A stretch of 64,000 nucleotides of DNA from an uncultured Bacillota bacterium (GCA_947383275.1 CANDCW010000001.1:1-64000); one strand, 5' to 3'; positions 7,977 through 16,231 are shown, counted from the first letter of the stretch. Notes: generated by a model from the letters alone, not told the origin. Numbers and translations are program-made.

Positions 7977-8834
7977 TTACTTATCTCGTTGAAAGCCAAA
8001 CAGGCGCTGGGCGTTGCCGCCTAAAATGCCGCGCCTCTCCTCACTGGTGAGAGGCAGGGCTTCGATGAGGGCAATAGCCTCCTTCTGGCCGCACCAGGGG
8101 CTGTCGGTGCCGAAGAGGACCCGGCCCGGGAACTTGCGCACCATGCGGATAAACTGTTCCTCCTCCATCAGGGGCAGGTCGGAGGGGCCATAGTAGCCGT
8201 CGCCCAGGGGGGTGATGCGCCCCAGGGAGAAGGCTGTGTCCAGATAGGCGCCGGTTCCGGCGAGCAGCTCCTCTACCTGATCCCACTGCCGCCAGCCGCC
8301 CATATGGGCCAGGATCAGCGTCACCGGCCCCGTCTGGCGCAGGGCGCTGAGGACCATTTCCGGGGAGCAGTTTTCCCGGTCGGGAAAGCCGATGTCCCGC
8401 CCGGCGTGGGTGAGGACGGCCAGGCCCAGTTCGCCGCAGCGGTCCAGAATGCGCAGGAAGCGGGGGTCGTCAAAATTGACGCCCTGGTAGACGGGGTGGA
8501 GCTTGATGCCCTTCAGCCCCAGGGAGGCGATTCGGAACAGCTCATCCTTCCAGCCGTTGAAGTCGGGGTGCATGCAGCCAAAGGACCACAGGCCGGTCTG
8601 GGGGCCCGCGTCGTTGAGGCGGACGGAGGCGTCGTTTATGTGGACCACCTGCCTGGCGCTGGTGGCCACCGGCAGGACCAGGCAGCCGTCCACCCCTGAG
8701 GCGGCCATAGAGGAGCGCAGGCCGGCCGTGGTACCGTCGGTAAAGGATGCGGTGTGGCTCATGGACTGAAGCTTTTCTAGGGTGGTCCCGGCAATTTGGT
8801 CTGGGAAGGTATGGGTGTGTATGTCGAAAATCAT
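7977..8834 (-). CDS. Metal-dependent amidohydrolase (TIM-barrel, amidohydrolase-2 type)
   Basis: The 285-residue protein opens with MIFDIHTHTFP, the metal-binding HxH of the amidohydrolase superfamily. It continues with KLHPVYQG, LTHAGRD, LILAHMGGW and ends with FGTDSPW, giving the further metal ligands and the terminal Asp. This is the pattern of the PF04909 group, which includes decarboxylases and lactonases such as ACMS decarboxylase. The substrate cannot be assigned. I chose the ATG at 8832-8834, since AAGGAAG precedes it and the protein then starts exactly at the conserved strand; an ORF start 54 bases upstream adds unrelated residues. A symporter gene lies upstream on the same strand. 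Confidence 0.8.
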   Translation of the reverse strand: MIFDIHTHTFPDQIAGTTLEKLQSMSHTASFTDGTTAGLRSSMAASGVDGCLVLPVATSARQVVHINDASVRLNDAGPQTGLWSFGCMHPDFNGWKDELFRIASLGLKGIKLHPVYQGVNFDDPRFLRILDRCGELGLAVLTHAGRDIGFPDRENCSPEMVLSALRQTGPVTLILAHMGGWRQWDQVEELLAGTGAYLDTAFSLGRITPLGDGYYGPSDLPLMEEEQFIRMVRKFPGRVLFGTDSPWCGQKEAIALIEALPLTSEERRGILGGNAQRLFGFQRDK

Positions 8835-8924
8835 GTCGGGCTTCCTTTCCGGGTAAAAATGGGCAGAACCTATGGTACAGAATACCACAGGTCCCGCCGG
8901 TTTAAAAGAGGAAGAGGGGATTTT

Positions 8925-10508
8925 TTATTGGGGGTCGCCCAGGGCCTGGCTCTTCCGGACGGTGACCTTCTCCTCGTAGCAGGAGAACGCGTTGTCTACC
9001 AATTGTTTCTCAGGCTTGGCGGTGATGAGGGATACCACCGGCACAATTACCAATCCGGCGATCATGCAGAAGGCGCCGCAGTTGATGGGGGAGACCAGCA
9101 GAGCTGGGAAGCTGGCCTTCAAAGGGGAGATGTCGGCCAGCATGACTACGGTAGAGAAGATGAAGCTGCACCAACAGGCAATTTTGGTGGTCCCTTTCCA
9201 GTATAGGCCGTAGAGGAAGGGGGCCAGGAAGGCGCCAGCCAGCGCGCCCCAGGACACGCCCATGAGCTGGGCGATGAAGGTGACGCTGGAGCGGTACTGG
9301 ACAATGGCCAGAACCACGGAGATGGCGATGAAGACGACGATGAGGCAGCGCATGACGAACACCTGCTTTTTCTCGTTCATCTCTTTGATGACATGGCCTT
9401 TGAGCAGGTCCAGGGTGAGGGTGGAGCTGGAGGTGAGCACCAGGGAGCTGAGGGTGGACATGGAGGCGGACAGCACCAGGATGACCACCACGGCCAGAAG
9501 GATGTCGGGCAGGCCGGAGAGCATGGCGGGAATTACGGCGTCGAAGCCGCCCACGGGGGTGCCGGCGTCGGTGACGCCCACCACGCCGGAAAACAGCCGG
9601 CCGAAGCCGCCCAGGAAGTAACAGCCCCCCGCCACCACCATGGCGAAGAGGGTGGAGATCACGGTGCCGGTGTTGATGGACTTCTCGCTCTTAATGGCGT
9701 AGAATTTCTGGACCATCTGAGGCAGGCCCCAGGTGCCCAGGGAGGTGAGAATGACCACCCCCAGCAGATTGACCGGATCGGGGCCGAAGAAGGAGGCGAA
9801 TACGCCGGGAGCCCCGGCCACCGGGCCGGCGGCGGTCTCGTTGGGGACCTCCCCCAGCTTTTGCAGCGCCGCCATAAAGCCGCCCTGGCTGTGCAACACC
9901 GCCACGATGACGGCGCTGATGCCGAAGAGCATGATGATGCCCTGGATAAAGTCGTTGATGGCGGTGGCCATGTAGCCGCCGGCGATGACGTACACGCCAG
10001 TGAGGATGGCCATGACGATGACGCACACCGAGTAGTCGATGTCAAAGGCCATGCCGAACAGGCGGCTAAGCCCGTTGTACAAGCTGGCGGTGTAGGGAAT
10101 CAGGAAGATGAAGATAATCACCGAGGCGGCGATCTTCAGGGAGGCGGAGCCGAAGCGCTTGCCAAAGAACTCAGGCATGGTGGCGGAGTCCAGGTGCTGA
10201 GTCATGATGCGGGTGCGGCGGCCCAGCACCACCCAGGCCAGCAGCGAGCCCAGAATGGCGTTGCCGATGCCCGCCCAGGTGGCGGCAATGCCGTACTTCC
10301 AGCCGAACTGCCCGGCGTAGCCCACAAAGACCACGGCGGAGAAATAAGAAGTGCCATAGGCGAAAGCGGTGAGCCAGGGGCCCACGGAGCGCCCGCCCAG
10401 CACGAAGCCGTTGACATCGGTGGCATTCTTGCGGCAGTATAGGCCGATGCCGACCATCACGCCGAAAAATACCAGCAGCATGAGAATCTTAATTGCCATA
10501 TAAAACAT
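8925..10508 (-). CDS. Sodium:solute symporter (SSF/PutP-like)
   Basis: The 527-residue protein has about 13 predicted transmembrane helices. The N-terminal core reads FVLGGRSVGPWLTAFAYGTSYFSAV, the mark of the SSF family in which Na+ drives uptake of proline, pantothenate, sugars or similar solutes. GWKYG and AGGYMATAINDFIQG are also typical (quoted in short pieces). It is closest in feel to the PutP group, but substrate is not fixed by motifs. Two starts are possible: the ATG at 10508, very close to GGAGAGG, and the ATG at 10499, with better spacing. A promoter at 10551-10579 drives it. The amidohydrolase behind it may process the imported solute (inference). Confidence 0.87.
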   Translation of the reverse strand: MFYMAIKILMLLVFFGVMVGIGLYCRKNATDVNGFVLGGRSVGPWLTAFAYGTSYFSAVVFVGYAGQFGWKYGIAATWAGIGNAILGSLLAWVVLGRRTRIMTQHLDSATMPEFFGKRFGSASLKIAASVIIFIFLIPYTASLYNGLSRLFGMAFDIDYSVCVIVMAILTGVYVIAGGYMATAINDFIQGIIMLFGISAVIVAVLHSQGGFMAALQKLGEVPNETAAGPVAGAPGVFASFFGPDPVNLLGVVILTSLGTWGLPQMVQKFYAIKSEKSINTGTVISTLFAMVVAGGCYFLGGFGRLFSGVVGVTDAGTPVGGFDAVIPAMLSGLPDILLAVVVILVLSASMSTLSSLVLTSSSTLTLDLLKGHVIKEMNEKKQVFVMRCLIVVFIAISVVLAIVQYRSSVTFIAQLMGVSWGALAGAFLAPFLYGLYWKGTTKIACWCSFIFSTVVMLADISPLKASFPALLVSPINCGAFCMIAGLVIVPVVSLITAKPEKQLVDNAFSCYEEKVTVRKSQALGDPQ

Positions 10509-10550
10509 TCCTCTCCTTCGCGCTGTTGCTTTGACGATTTATACCGTTGA

Positions 10551-10579
10551 AGTGTAACGCGAAAAAGCGCTAAAGTCAA
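10551..10579 (-). promoter_or_regulatory. Sigma-A promoter of the symporter gene
   Basis: On the minus strand TTGACT (10574-10579) and TACACT (10551-10556) are 17 bp apart, about 43-50 bases upstream of the symporter start. Confidence 0.6.
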
Positions 10580-10630
10580 GAGGAAATTTTTGTTTTTCTA
10601 AAATATTTCTGACAGACGACTGGAATAGTC

Positions 10631-10681
10631 TTGACAAAACGGGACTATCGTGATAGTATGAACTTAAACTATCGCGATAGT
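10631..10681 (+). promoter_or_regulatory. blaI promoter with two palindromic BlaI operators
   Basis: TTGACA (10631-10636), 17 bp, TAGTAT (10654-10659). Operator 1, ACTATCGTGATAGT (10644-10657), covers the spacer and the -10. Operator 2, ACTATCGCGATAGT (10668-10681), covers the start of the transcript. The centres are 24 bp apart. The layout is that of an autorepressed BlaI/MecI unit, whose known operators also carry dyads with TACA/TGTA or similar halves. Confidence 0.85.
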
Positions 10682-10701
10682 CTAAGTAAGGAGGAGTCCC
10701 T

Positions 10702-11064
10702 ATGGAGCTAAAGCTGTTTGATTCCGAGCGCAAGGTGATGCAGGTGCTGTGGGAGGCGGATGCGCCCCTTACAGCCAAGGAGATTGCCGCCCGCCTGGGC
10801 GGGACGGTGGGCTGGAACAAAAACACTACCTATACCGTTATCAAAAAGTGCGTTGAAAAGGGGGCCATTGAGCGCCGGGAACCCAATTTCCAGTGTTATC
10901 CCCTGATCTGCCGGGAGGAGGCCCAAACCGCCGCGGCGGAGGAGCTGGTGGAAAAGGTTTTTGACGGCTCCGCCAGCCTGCTGTTCGCGTCCCTGCTCAA
11001 CGGGAAAAAGCTGTCCCGGGAGGAAATCCAGCGGCTCCGGAAGCTGGTAGACGAGCTGGAGTAA
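10702..11064 (+). CDS. blaI: BlaI/MecI/CopY-family transcriptional repressor
   Basis: The 120-residue protein has the penicillinase-repressor winged helix: ERKVMQVLWEADAPLTAKEIA and a recognition helix before GWNKNTTYTVIKKCVEKGAI, then a C-terminal dimer helix region. In this family the linked M56 protease transmits a signal that leads to cleavage of the repressor within the linker. AGGAGGAG precedes the ATG. The gene lies just behind two operators it very likely binds, and 10 bases before the protease gene. The regulated targets beyond itself are not visible; no beta-lactamase is in the window. Confidence 0.9.
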   Translation: MELKLFDSERKVMQVLWEADAPLTAKEIAARLGGTVGWNKNTTYTVIKKCVEKGAIERREPNFQCYPLICREEAQTAAAEELVEKVFDGSASLLFASLLNGKKLSREEIQRLRKLVDELE

Positions 11065-11074
11065 GGAGGACGCC

Positions 11075-12628
11075 GTGACAATTTTAACCATGAGCCTTGG
11101 CGGCAGCGTACTGATCGCGGCCGTGCTGCTGCACCATTTTTTGCTGAACTGCCTGCCTAAGTGGACCTTCCTGCTGCTGTGGGGGGTGGTGCTGTGCCGG
11201 CTGCTGATTCCCTTCAGTCTGCCCTCCCGATTCAGCGTGTACACCGGGGCGGCCTGGATTGCCCAAGCGCTGGAACAAGCGCCCACCGGGCCAGCTGAAG
11301 AACAGACAGCAGCAATGCTTCCTCCGGCTTTTGTGCCCGGAACCGCTTGGGAGGACATTAGGTTTTCCACAGCTGCCCCCACAGCGCCCGCCCTTGAGAG
11401 GGAGCTGGCTTTCCCGTTTGCCGCCATCTATCTAACGGGCTGCGCCCTATGCGGACTGTTTTTCGTTCTTGCATACGGAGTGGGGACGCGCCGGTTCGGC
11501 GAAGCTGAGCCCATTGACTCTGATTTTATCTCCCGCTGGCAGGAGGAGCACCCGACTCTGCTGCCGGTGCGGGTCAGGACTTGTGCCGCCGTCCGTGCCC
11601 CACTGGCCTACGGACCGGTACGACCCGTTATTTTGCTCCCGAAAAATACGGATTGGAATGACAAGAGCCAGCTGACCTATGTCCTCACCCACGAGTACGT
11701 CCACATCCGCCGGGGGGATATGCTGTGGAAGCTGCTGCTGACAGCGGCCGTGTGCGTCCACTGGTTCAACCCTCTGGTGTGGGCCATGTACCTCCGGGCC
11801 AACTGGGATTTGGAGCTGGCCTGCGACGAGGCCGTGGTCCACATTCTAGGCCTGGACAGCCGGAAGGGCTACGCCTGCGCCCTGCTGTCAGCGGCGGAGA
11901 GCGGATTCTCCCCGCTGTGCATCACCTATGCCACAAAAAACCACATGGAAGAAAGGATACGCGCCATTATGAAAATGAAAAAACGCTCCGCGGTGGCCGT
12001 GATTGCCGCCGTGCTGCTGGTGACCGGCATCACTGCCGTGTTTGCCACCTCCCCCAAGCCCCCCGAGCCCCAAATCATGGAGAATCTGCCCCAGGCCGTT
12101 ATACCCGATCCCAAGCCCGACCAGGCGGAGAAAAATGACCTGCCGGGCGGGGCTGCCGTACCCGGTGAAGCCAGCTTTATTTGGCCTCTGCCCCAGGAAT
12201 ATCAGAAAATTTCTTTCCCCTTTACGGAGCGGGTTGTTCATCCCGCCACCGGTAAAATCACAGATCACCCGGGAATCGACGTTGCCGCCCCTAAGGGCAC
12301 GCCGGTCTGCGCCGCCAAGAGCGGTGTAGTGACCCGGTCCGAAAGGGACACTACCTACGGCAATCTGGTAGAACTCTCCCACAGCGACGGCAGCGCCACT
12401 CTCTACGCCCACCTGAGTGAGCGGGCTGTGGAAGTTGGGCAGGCCGTGAAGCAGGGGGAGGCCATCGGTACGGTAGGTGCCACCGGCAGCGCGACCGGCC
12501 CGGTTCTCCACTTCGGGATTTTCGCGGACGGCAGTCCGGTGGACCCGGCGGAGCAGCTCAAAGCCGCCGACGCCCCAACGGAGGCCCCCGGGAGCCCACC
12601 GGCGGTTATTTTAACGACGATGAGCTGA
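11075..12628 (+). CDS. BlaR1-like M56 metallopeptidase fused to an M23-like domain
   Basis: The 517-residue protein starts with GTG behind GGAGGA. The N-terminal half is the BlaR1/MecR1 integral-membrane protease: several membrane helices, HEYVH (206-210) and ELACDEAV (about 247-254). A last helix (about 305-323) leads to an outside C-terminal domain. Here that domain is not a penicillin-binding sensor but an M23 (LytM-like) fold, with HPGIDVAAPKGTPV (about 398-411) and TLYAHLS. The closing motif is GPVLHFGI where active M23 enzymes have HxH, so the first, catalytic His is replaced by Val. It may therefore sense, not cut, peptidoglycan (inference). M23/M56 fusions are known in clostridia. The last residues look frameshifted; see the next entry. 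Confidence 0.85.
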   Translation: MTILTMSLGGSVLIAAVLLHHFLLNCLPKWTFLLLWGVVLCRLLIPFSLPSRFSVYTGAAWIAQALEQAPTGPAEEQTAAMLPPAFVPGTAWEDIRFSTAAPTAPALERELAFPFAAIYLTGCALCGLFFVLAYGVGTRRFGEAEPIDSDFISRWQEEHPTLLPVRVRTCAAVRAPLAYGPVRPVILLPKNTDWNDKSQLTYVLTHEYVHIRRGDMLWKLLLTAAVCVHWFNPLVWAMYLRANWDLELACDEAVVHILGLDSRKGYACALLSAAESGFSPLCITYATKNHMEERIRAIMKMKKRSAVAVIAAVLLVTGITAVFATSPKPPEPQIMENLPQAVIPDPKPDQAEKNDLPGGAAVPGEASFIWPLPQEYQKISFPFTERVVHPATGKITDHPGIDVAAPKGTPVCAAKSGVVTRSERDTTYGNLVELSHSDGSATLYAHLSERAVEVGQAVKQGEAIGTVGATGSATGPVLHFGIFADGSPVDPAEQLKAADAPTEAPGSPPAVILTTMS

Positions 12629-12717
12629 AATGGTAGGAGGATTCCCTCCGGAGGATCGGCATCAAGGAGGGCGACGTTGCCCGGGAACTGGAGAAGCACA
12701 AGGCGCCCAAGAGCTGA
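12601..12717 (+). pseudogene. Decayed C-terminal tail of the M56/M23 protein, in another frame
   Basis: From 12601 a different frame reads GGYFNDDELKW, then a TAG at 12634, then EDSLRRIGIKEGDVARELEKH (two pieces) to a TGA at 12715. The composition is that of a charged amphipathic helix and codon use matches a real gene. It starts where the annotated frame turns into the odd ending SPPAVILTTMS. The simplest reading is that the gene once ran on through this tail and has lost it by one frameshift and one stop. A sequencing error is possible. Confidence 0.5.
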
Positions 12718-12726
12718 TACAAAAAA

Positions 12727-12751
12727 CCCCGTCTCCCAACAGGAGACGGGG
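12727..12751. terminator. Hairpin terminator after the blaI unit
   Basis: CCCCGTCTCC and GGAGACGGGG flank a CAACA loop. The adjacent six-base A/T run lies on the side that suits minus-strand transcription, so on the plus strand it is a hairpin without a clear T-tail. Confidence 0.55.
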
Positions 12752-12827
12752 CTTAGCAATATTCACCAAAATAGAGAGGACGTTTTTTTGCAACCTTCCA
12801 ATTTTTTTCTCAGTGGATAAATTTTCC

Positions 12828-12856
12828 TTGCATCTTTTAGCAATTGTTGGTATTAT
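12828..12856 (+). promoter_or_regulatory. Promoter of the ABC importer operon
   Basis: TTGCAT (12828-12833), 17 bp, TATTAT (12851-12856). The predicted start near 12863 is directly before two LacI-type operators, so bound repressor would block early elongation. Confidence 0.65.
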
Positions 12857-12869
12857 GAGCTTAGTCCAA

Positions 12870-12909
12870 CTGGAAACGGTTCCGATAACAATTCCGGTAG
12901 CGTTTCCAA
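12870..12909. promoter_or_regulatory. Pair of LacI-family operators
   Basis: CTGGAAACGGTTCCGA (12870-12885) and, on the other strand, TTGGAAACGCTACCGG (12894-12909) share the form TGGAAACGSTWCCG, a LacI/CcpA-type pseudo-palindrome with the central CG. They lie in opposite orientations 24 bp apart just downstream of the promoter. The likely ligand-binding repressor is the LacI protein at 16292-17299; CcpA is an alternative. Confidence 0.65.
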
Positions 12910-12954
12910 ATGTGCTGTCAAGTATGGCAAAATTTTAATTAGGAGGAAAATGAG

Positions 12955-14292
12955 ATGAAAACATGCAAAAAGATCCTGGCTCTTGCCCTCAGCGCAGCCA
13001 TGGCCCTGTCCCTGCTGGCAGGTTGCGGCGGGAATAAGACGCCCAGTGGCAGCAGCCCCGCGGCCTCTGACCCCAGCGGCACCGGCGGCGGCGACGCCAA
13101 TGGCCGGGTCTACTGGCTGAACTTCAAGCCTGAGCTGGACGAGACCGCCCAGGCCCTGGCCAAGACCTACAAGGAGAAGACCGGCGTAGACGTCCAGGTG
13201 ATTACCGCCGCTTCCGGCACCTATCAGCAGACCCTCACCGCCGAGATGGATAAGTCCGCGCCCCCCACGCTGTTCGTCATCGGCAACTCCGCCGGCGTGG
13301 CCGACTGGGGCGAGTACGCCATGGACCTGACCGGAACCGCCATCGCCAACGAGCTGAACACTGACGCCTACAACCTCTATGACGAGGACGGCAAGCTGGT
13401 GTCCATCGGCTACTGCTATGAGTGCTACGGCATCATCGTCAACCCCGACCTGTTGGAAAAGGCCGGCCACTCCGTGGACGAGATCAAGGACTTCGCTTCC
13501 CTGAAGGCCGTGGTGGAGGACATCCACGCCAACGCCGCCACCCTGGGCTTCGACGCCTTCACCTCCTGCGATATGGACGACTCCTCCTCCTGGCGCTTCA
13601 CCGGCCACATGGCCAACCTGGAGTACTACTACGAGCAGGAGGGCAGCGTCTGGACCGAATGCCCCCCCACCATCTCCGGCAAGTATATGGACAACTTCAA
13701 GAACCTCTATGATCTGTGCATCAACAACAGCCTGACCGCCCCCGCCGGCCTGGCCACCGGCGGCCACGACGCCGCGCAGGAGTTTATGGACGGCAAGGCC
13801 GCCTTCACCGTGCAGGGCTCCTGGGAGTACGCCAAGTATGCTGAGACCGTCCCCAACGCCACCATGATCCCCTACTACTGCGGCGTGTCCGGCGAGGAGA
13901 AAGCCGGCCTGAACTGCGGCACCGAGAACTGCTGGGCCATCAACGCCAACGTCTCCGAGGCCGACAAGAAGGCCACCATGGACTTTATGGTGTGGCTGGT
14001 TTCCGACCCCGACGCCTCCGCCAAGATGGTGGAGCAGCTGGGCATCCTGCCCTATAAGAACGCTGTGGAGTCCTCCAACGGGTTCCTGGCTGACGCCGCC
14101 GAGTATACCGCCAACGGCTGCTACGTGATGAACTGGGCCACCAACTACCAGCCCAACGTGGACGAGTACCGCCGCGGCCTGGTGGCCGCGCTGAACCAGT
14201 ACAACGCCGACCAGTCCGCCGCCAACTGGGAGAGCGTCCGCACCGCCTTTGTGGACGGCTGGGCCGTGCAGTACCAGAACGTCAACGGATGA
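12955..14292 (+). CDS. Sugar ABC transporter substrate-binding lipoprotein (family 1)
   Basis: The 445-residue protein has a lipoprotein signal ending in SLLAGCGG, then a Gly/Ser/Pro linker, and a family-1 extracellular binding fold. Marks include the early LNFKPELDETAQ strand, GTYQQTLTAEM, and GKAAFTVQGSWEYA, the conserved hinge segment of malto-oligosaccharide-type binding proteins. It hands a sugar to the two permeases downstream. No ATPase gene is in the operon, as usual for this group, which shares an MsmK-type ATPase encoded elsewhere. With MalQ and a GH13 enzyme in the same block, a malto-oligosaccharide or related alpha-glucoside is the best guess. GGAGG precedes the ATG. Confidence 0.88.
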   Translation: MKTCKKILALALSAAMALSLLAGCGGNKTPSGSSPAASDPSGTGGGDANGRVYWLNFKPELDETAQALAKTYKEKTGVDVQVITAASGTYQQTLTAEMDKSAPPTLFVIGNSAGVADWGEYAMDLTGTAIANELNTDAYNLYDEDGKLVSIGYCYECYGIIVNPDLLEKAGHSVDEIKDFASLKAVVEDIHANAATLGFDAFTSCDMDDSSSWRFTGHMANLEYYYEQEGSVWTECPPTISGKYMDNFKNLYDLCINNSLTAPAGLATGGHDAAQEFMDGKAAFTVQGSWEYAKYAETVPNATMIPYYCGVSGEEKAGLNCGTENCWAINANVSEADKKATMDFMVWLVSDPDASAKMVEQLGILPYKNAVESSNGFLADAAEYTANGCYVMNWATNYQPNVDEYRRGLVAALNQYNADQSAANWESVRTAFVDGWAVQYQNVNG

Positions 14293-14320
14293 TCCAAGAA
14301 CCACGTGCTTTTCCTAGAAG

Positions 14321-14347
14321 CCGGGGCGGGCATATCGCCCGCCCCGG
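14321..14347 (+). terminator. Intercistronic hairpin after the binding-protein gene
   Basis: CCGGGGCGGGC and its exact reverse complement flank ATATC, followed by TTTTGG and further T-rich sequence. Placed between binding protein and permeases it would act as a partial terminator or 3' stabiliser, giving more binding protein than permease. Confidence 0.7.
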
Positions 14348-14363
14348 TTTTGGTTTGTTTGTA

Positions 14364-14439
14364 TGTAGGGCGGGACGACTTGGCCCGCCGCGTTTTACAA
14401 GCTGGGTTCAACGGCGCGCCGGAGTCGTCGCGCCCTACA
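14364..14439. repeat. REP/MITE-like palindromic element
   Basis: Arms TGTAGGGCGGGACGACT (14364-14380) and AGTCGTCGCGCCCTACA (14423-14439) pair with one mismatch. The interior holds a further GC-rich imperfect pairing. The element is non-coding, lies between the hairpin and the permease start, and has the look of the short interspersed palindromes of Oscillospiraceae genomes. No second full copy is in the window. Confidence 0.6.
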
Positions 14440-14465
14440 CACAGAAATGATAAGGAGTTGATATT

Positions 14466-15371
14466 TTGAAGACGAAAAAAATCACCAACAGCAACTCCAT
14501 CCAGCGGGCCACCCGGATGTGGAGCCCGCTCTTCCTGGGGCCTGTGGTCATCGCGTTTATCATCGGCTTTGTCTGGCCCTTTATCCAGGGCATCTGGCTG
14601 TCCCTGTGTAAGTTCAAGACCATCTCCAACGCCAAGTTCATCGGCCTGGATAACTATGCTAAGGCCTTCAACGACGTGGGCTTCCGCCACGCCTTCTGGT
14701 ACACCGCCCTGTTTGCCATTGTGTCCCTGGTGCTCATCAATGTGCTGGCCTTTGCCGTGGCCTACGTCCTTACCCAGGGGATCAGGGGCAGCAACCTCTA
14801 CCGTACCGTGTTCTTTATGCCCAACCTCATCGGCGGCATTGTGTTGGGCTACATCTGGTCCATGATCTTCGACGGCATCCTCGGCTGGTACAGCACCTCC
14901 ATCCTGCTGGAGAGCAAGTACGGCTTCTGGGGCCTGATTATCCTCATGTGCTGGCAGCAGATCGGCTATATGATGATTATTTACATTGCGGGTTTGCAAA
15001 ATGTCTCCGGTGAGATGCTGGAGGCCGCCCGCATCGACGGGGCTTCCCGCTGGACCACCCTGTTCAAGGTGACCATCCCCAATGTGATGCCCTCCATCAC
15101 CATCTGCGTGTTCCTGTCCCTCACCAACGGCTTTAAGCTCTTCGACCAGAACCTGGCCCTCACCGCCGGCCAGCCCTTTATCATCCAGCCCGGCGGAACC
15201 ACCATCAAGACCACCGAAATGCTGGCCCTGAACATCTTCAACACCTTCAACGCCTCCGGCGCTTCCTCCCAGGGCGTCGCCCAGGCCAAGGCAGTCATCT
15301 TCTTCGTCCTGGTGGCCGGACTGGGCCTGGCCCAGCTGGGCTACACCCGCAAAAAGGAGGTACAGCAGTAA
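14466..15371 (+). CDS. Sugar ABC transporter permease (MalF/UgpA type)
   Basis: The 301-residue membrane protein has six predicted helices and the MalF-type EAA loop (EAARIDGASRWTTLFKVTIPNV) that contacts the ATPase. It forms the pore with the MalG-type partner that follows; its stop overlaps that gene's ATG by one base. The start is a TTG at 14466, eight bases after AAGGAG; no ATG is better placed. The second helix region carries PNLIGGIVLGYIW, common in the family. Confidence 0.9.
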   Translation: MKTKKITNSNSIQRATRMWSPLFLGPVVIAFIIGFVWPFIQGIWLSLCKFKTISNAKFIGLDNYAKAFNDVGFRHAFWYTALFAIVSLVLINVLAFAVAYVLTQGIRGSNLYRTVFFMPNLIGGIVLGYIWSMIFDGILGWYSTSILLESKYGFWGLIILMCWQQIGYMMIIYIAGLQNVSGEMLEAARIDGASRWTTLFKVTIPNVMPSITICVFLSLTNGFKLFDQNLALTAGQPFIIQPGGTTIKTTEMLALNIFNTFNASGASSQGVAQAKAVIFFVLVAGLGLAQLGYTRKKEVQQ

Positions 15372-16228
15372 TGAACACCAAAAAACTCTCCGCCGAAGGC
15401 CGCCGGAAGGCTGTCCTGTCCGCCGTGCTGGCTGTGATCTGTGTGATCTATGTGCTGCCCGTGGTGGCGGTGGTCATCAACTCCTTTAAGCTCAACACCT
15501 TTGTCAAAACCGATACCTTCGCCCTGCCCACTGGCGAGATGTACGCCGGCTTTGAGAACTTCATCAAGGGCATGACCTTCGGCAACTACCCCTTCGCCAA
15601 GTCGGTGCTCTACAGCGTGGTCATCACCATCCTGTCCACCGCCCTGATCCTGGTGTGCACCTCCATGGCCGCCTGGTACATCGCTCGGGTGAACTCCCTG
15701 TTTTGCAAGGTGCTGTACTTCCTGTGCGTGTTCTCCATGGTGGTCCCCTTCCAGATGGTCATGTTCACCCTGTCGAAGACGGCCAACACCCTCCATCTGA
15801 ACACCCCCTGGACCATCCCCATCATCTATCTGGGCTTCGGCGCGGGCCTGGCCATCTTCATGTTCGTGGGCTTTGTCAAGTCCATCCCGTTGGAGATTGA
15901 AGAGGCCGCCGCCATCGACGGCTGCGGGCCCCTGCGCACCTATTTCTCCGTGGTGGTGCCCATGCTGAAGCCCACCATGGTTTCGGTGGGCATCCTGGAG
16001 ATCATGTGGGTCTGGAACGACTTCCTGCTTCCCTACCTGGTGCTGGATAAGAACCTTTACCGCACTATCCCCATCCACATCCAGTACCTGAAGGGCAGCT
16101 ACGGCACCGTGGACCTGGGCGCCACCATGGCGCTGATCCTGCTGTCCATCATCCCGGTTATCGTGTTCTACCTTACCTGCCAGAAGCACATCATCAAGGG
16201 TGTGGCCGCCGGCGCAGTAAAGGGTTAA
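15371..16228 (+). CDS. Sugar ABC transporter permease (MalG/UgpE type)
   Basis: The 285-residue protein has six helices and the EAA loop EEAAAIDGCGPLRTYFSVVVP. The segment NDFLLPYLVL after it is typical of MalG-like permeases. It pairs with the preceding permease and the lipoprotein at 12955. The coupled start (TAATG) suggests a fixed one-to-one ratio. GGAGG occurs just before the ATG, inside the previous gene. Confidence 0.9.
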   Translation: MNTKKLSAEGRRKAVLSAVLAVICVIYVLPVVAVVINSFKLNTFVKTDTFALPTGEMYAGFENFIKGMTFGNYPFAKSVLYSVVITILSTALILVCTSMAAWYIARVNSLFCKVLYFLCVFSMVVPFQMVMFTLSKTANTLHLNTPWTIPIIYLGFGAGLAIFMFVGFVKSIPLEIEEAAAIDGCGPLRTYFSVVVPMLKPTMVSVGILEIMWVWNDFLLPYLVLDKNLYRTIPIHIQYLKGSYGTVDLGATMALILLSIIPVIVFYLTCQKHIIKGVAAGAVKG

Positions 16229-16231
16229 GGC

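Noticed and set aside
14401..14430. GGTTCAA-like stretch as part of a tRNA
   Set aside because: No acceptor, anticodon or D arms can be formed around it; it is the interior of the palindromic element.
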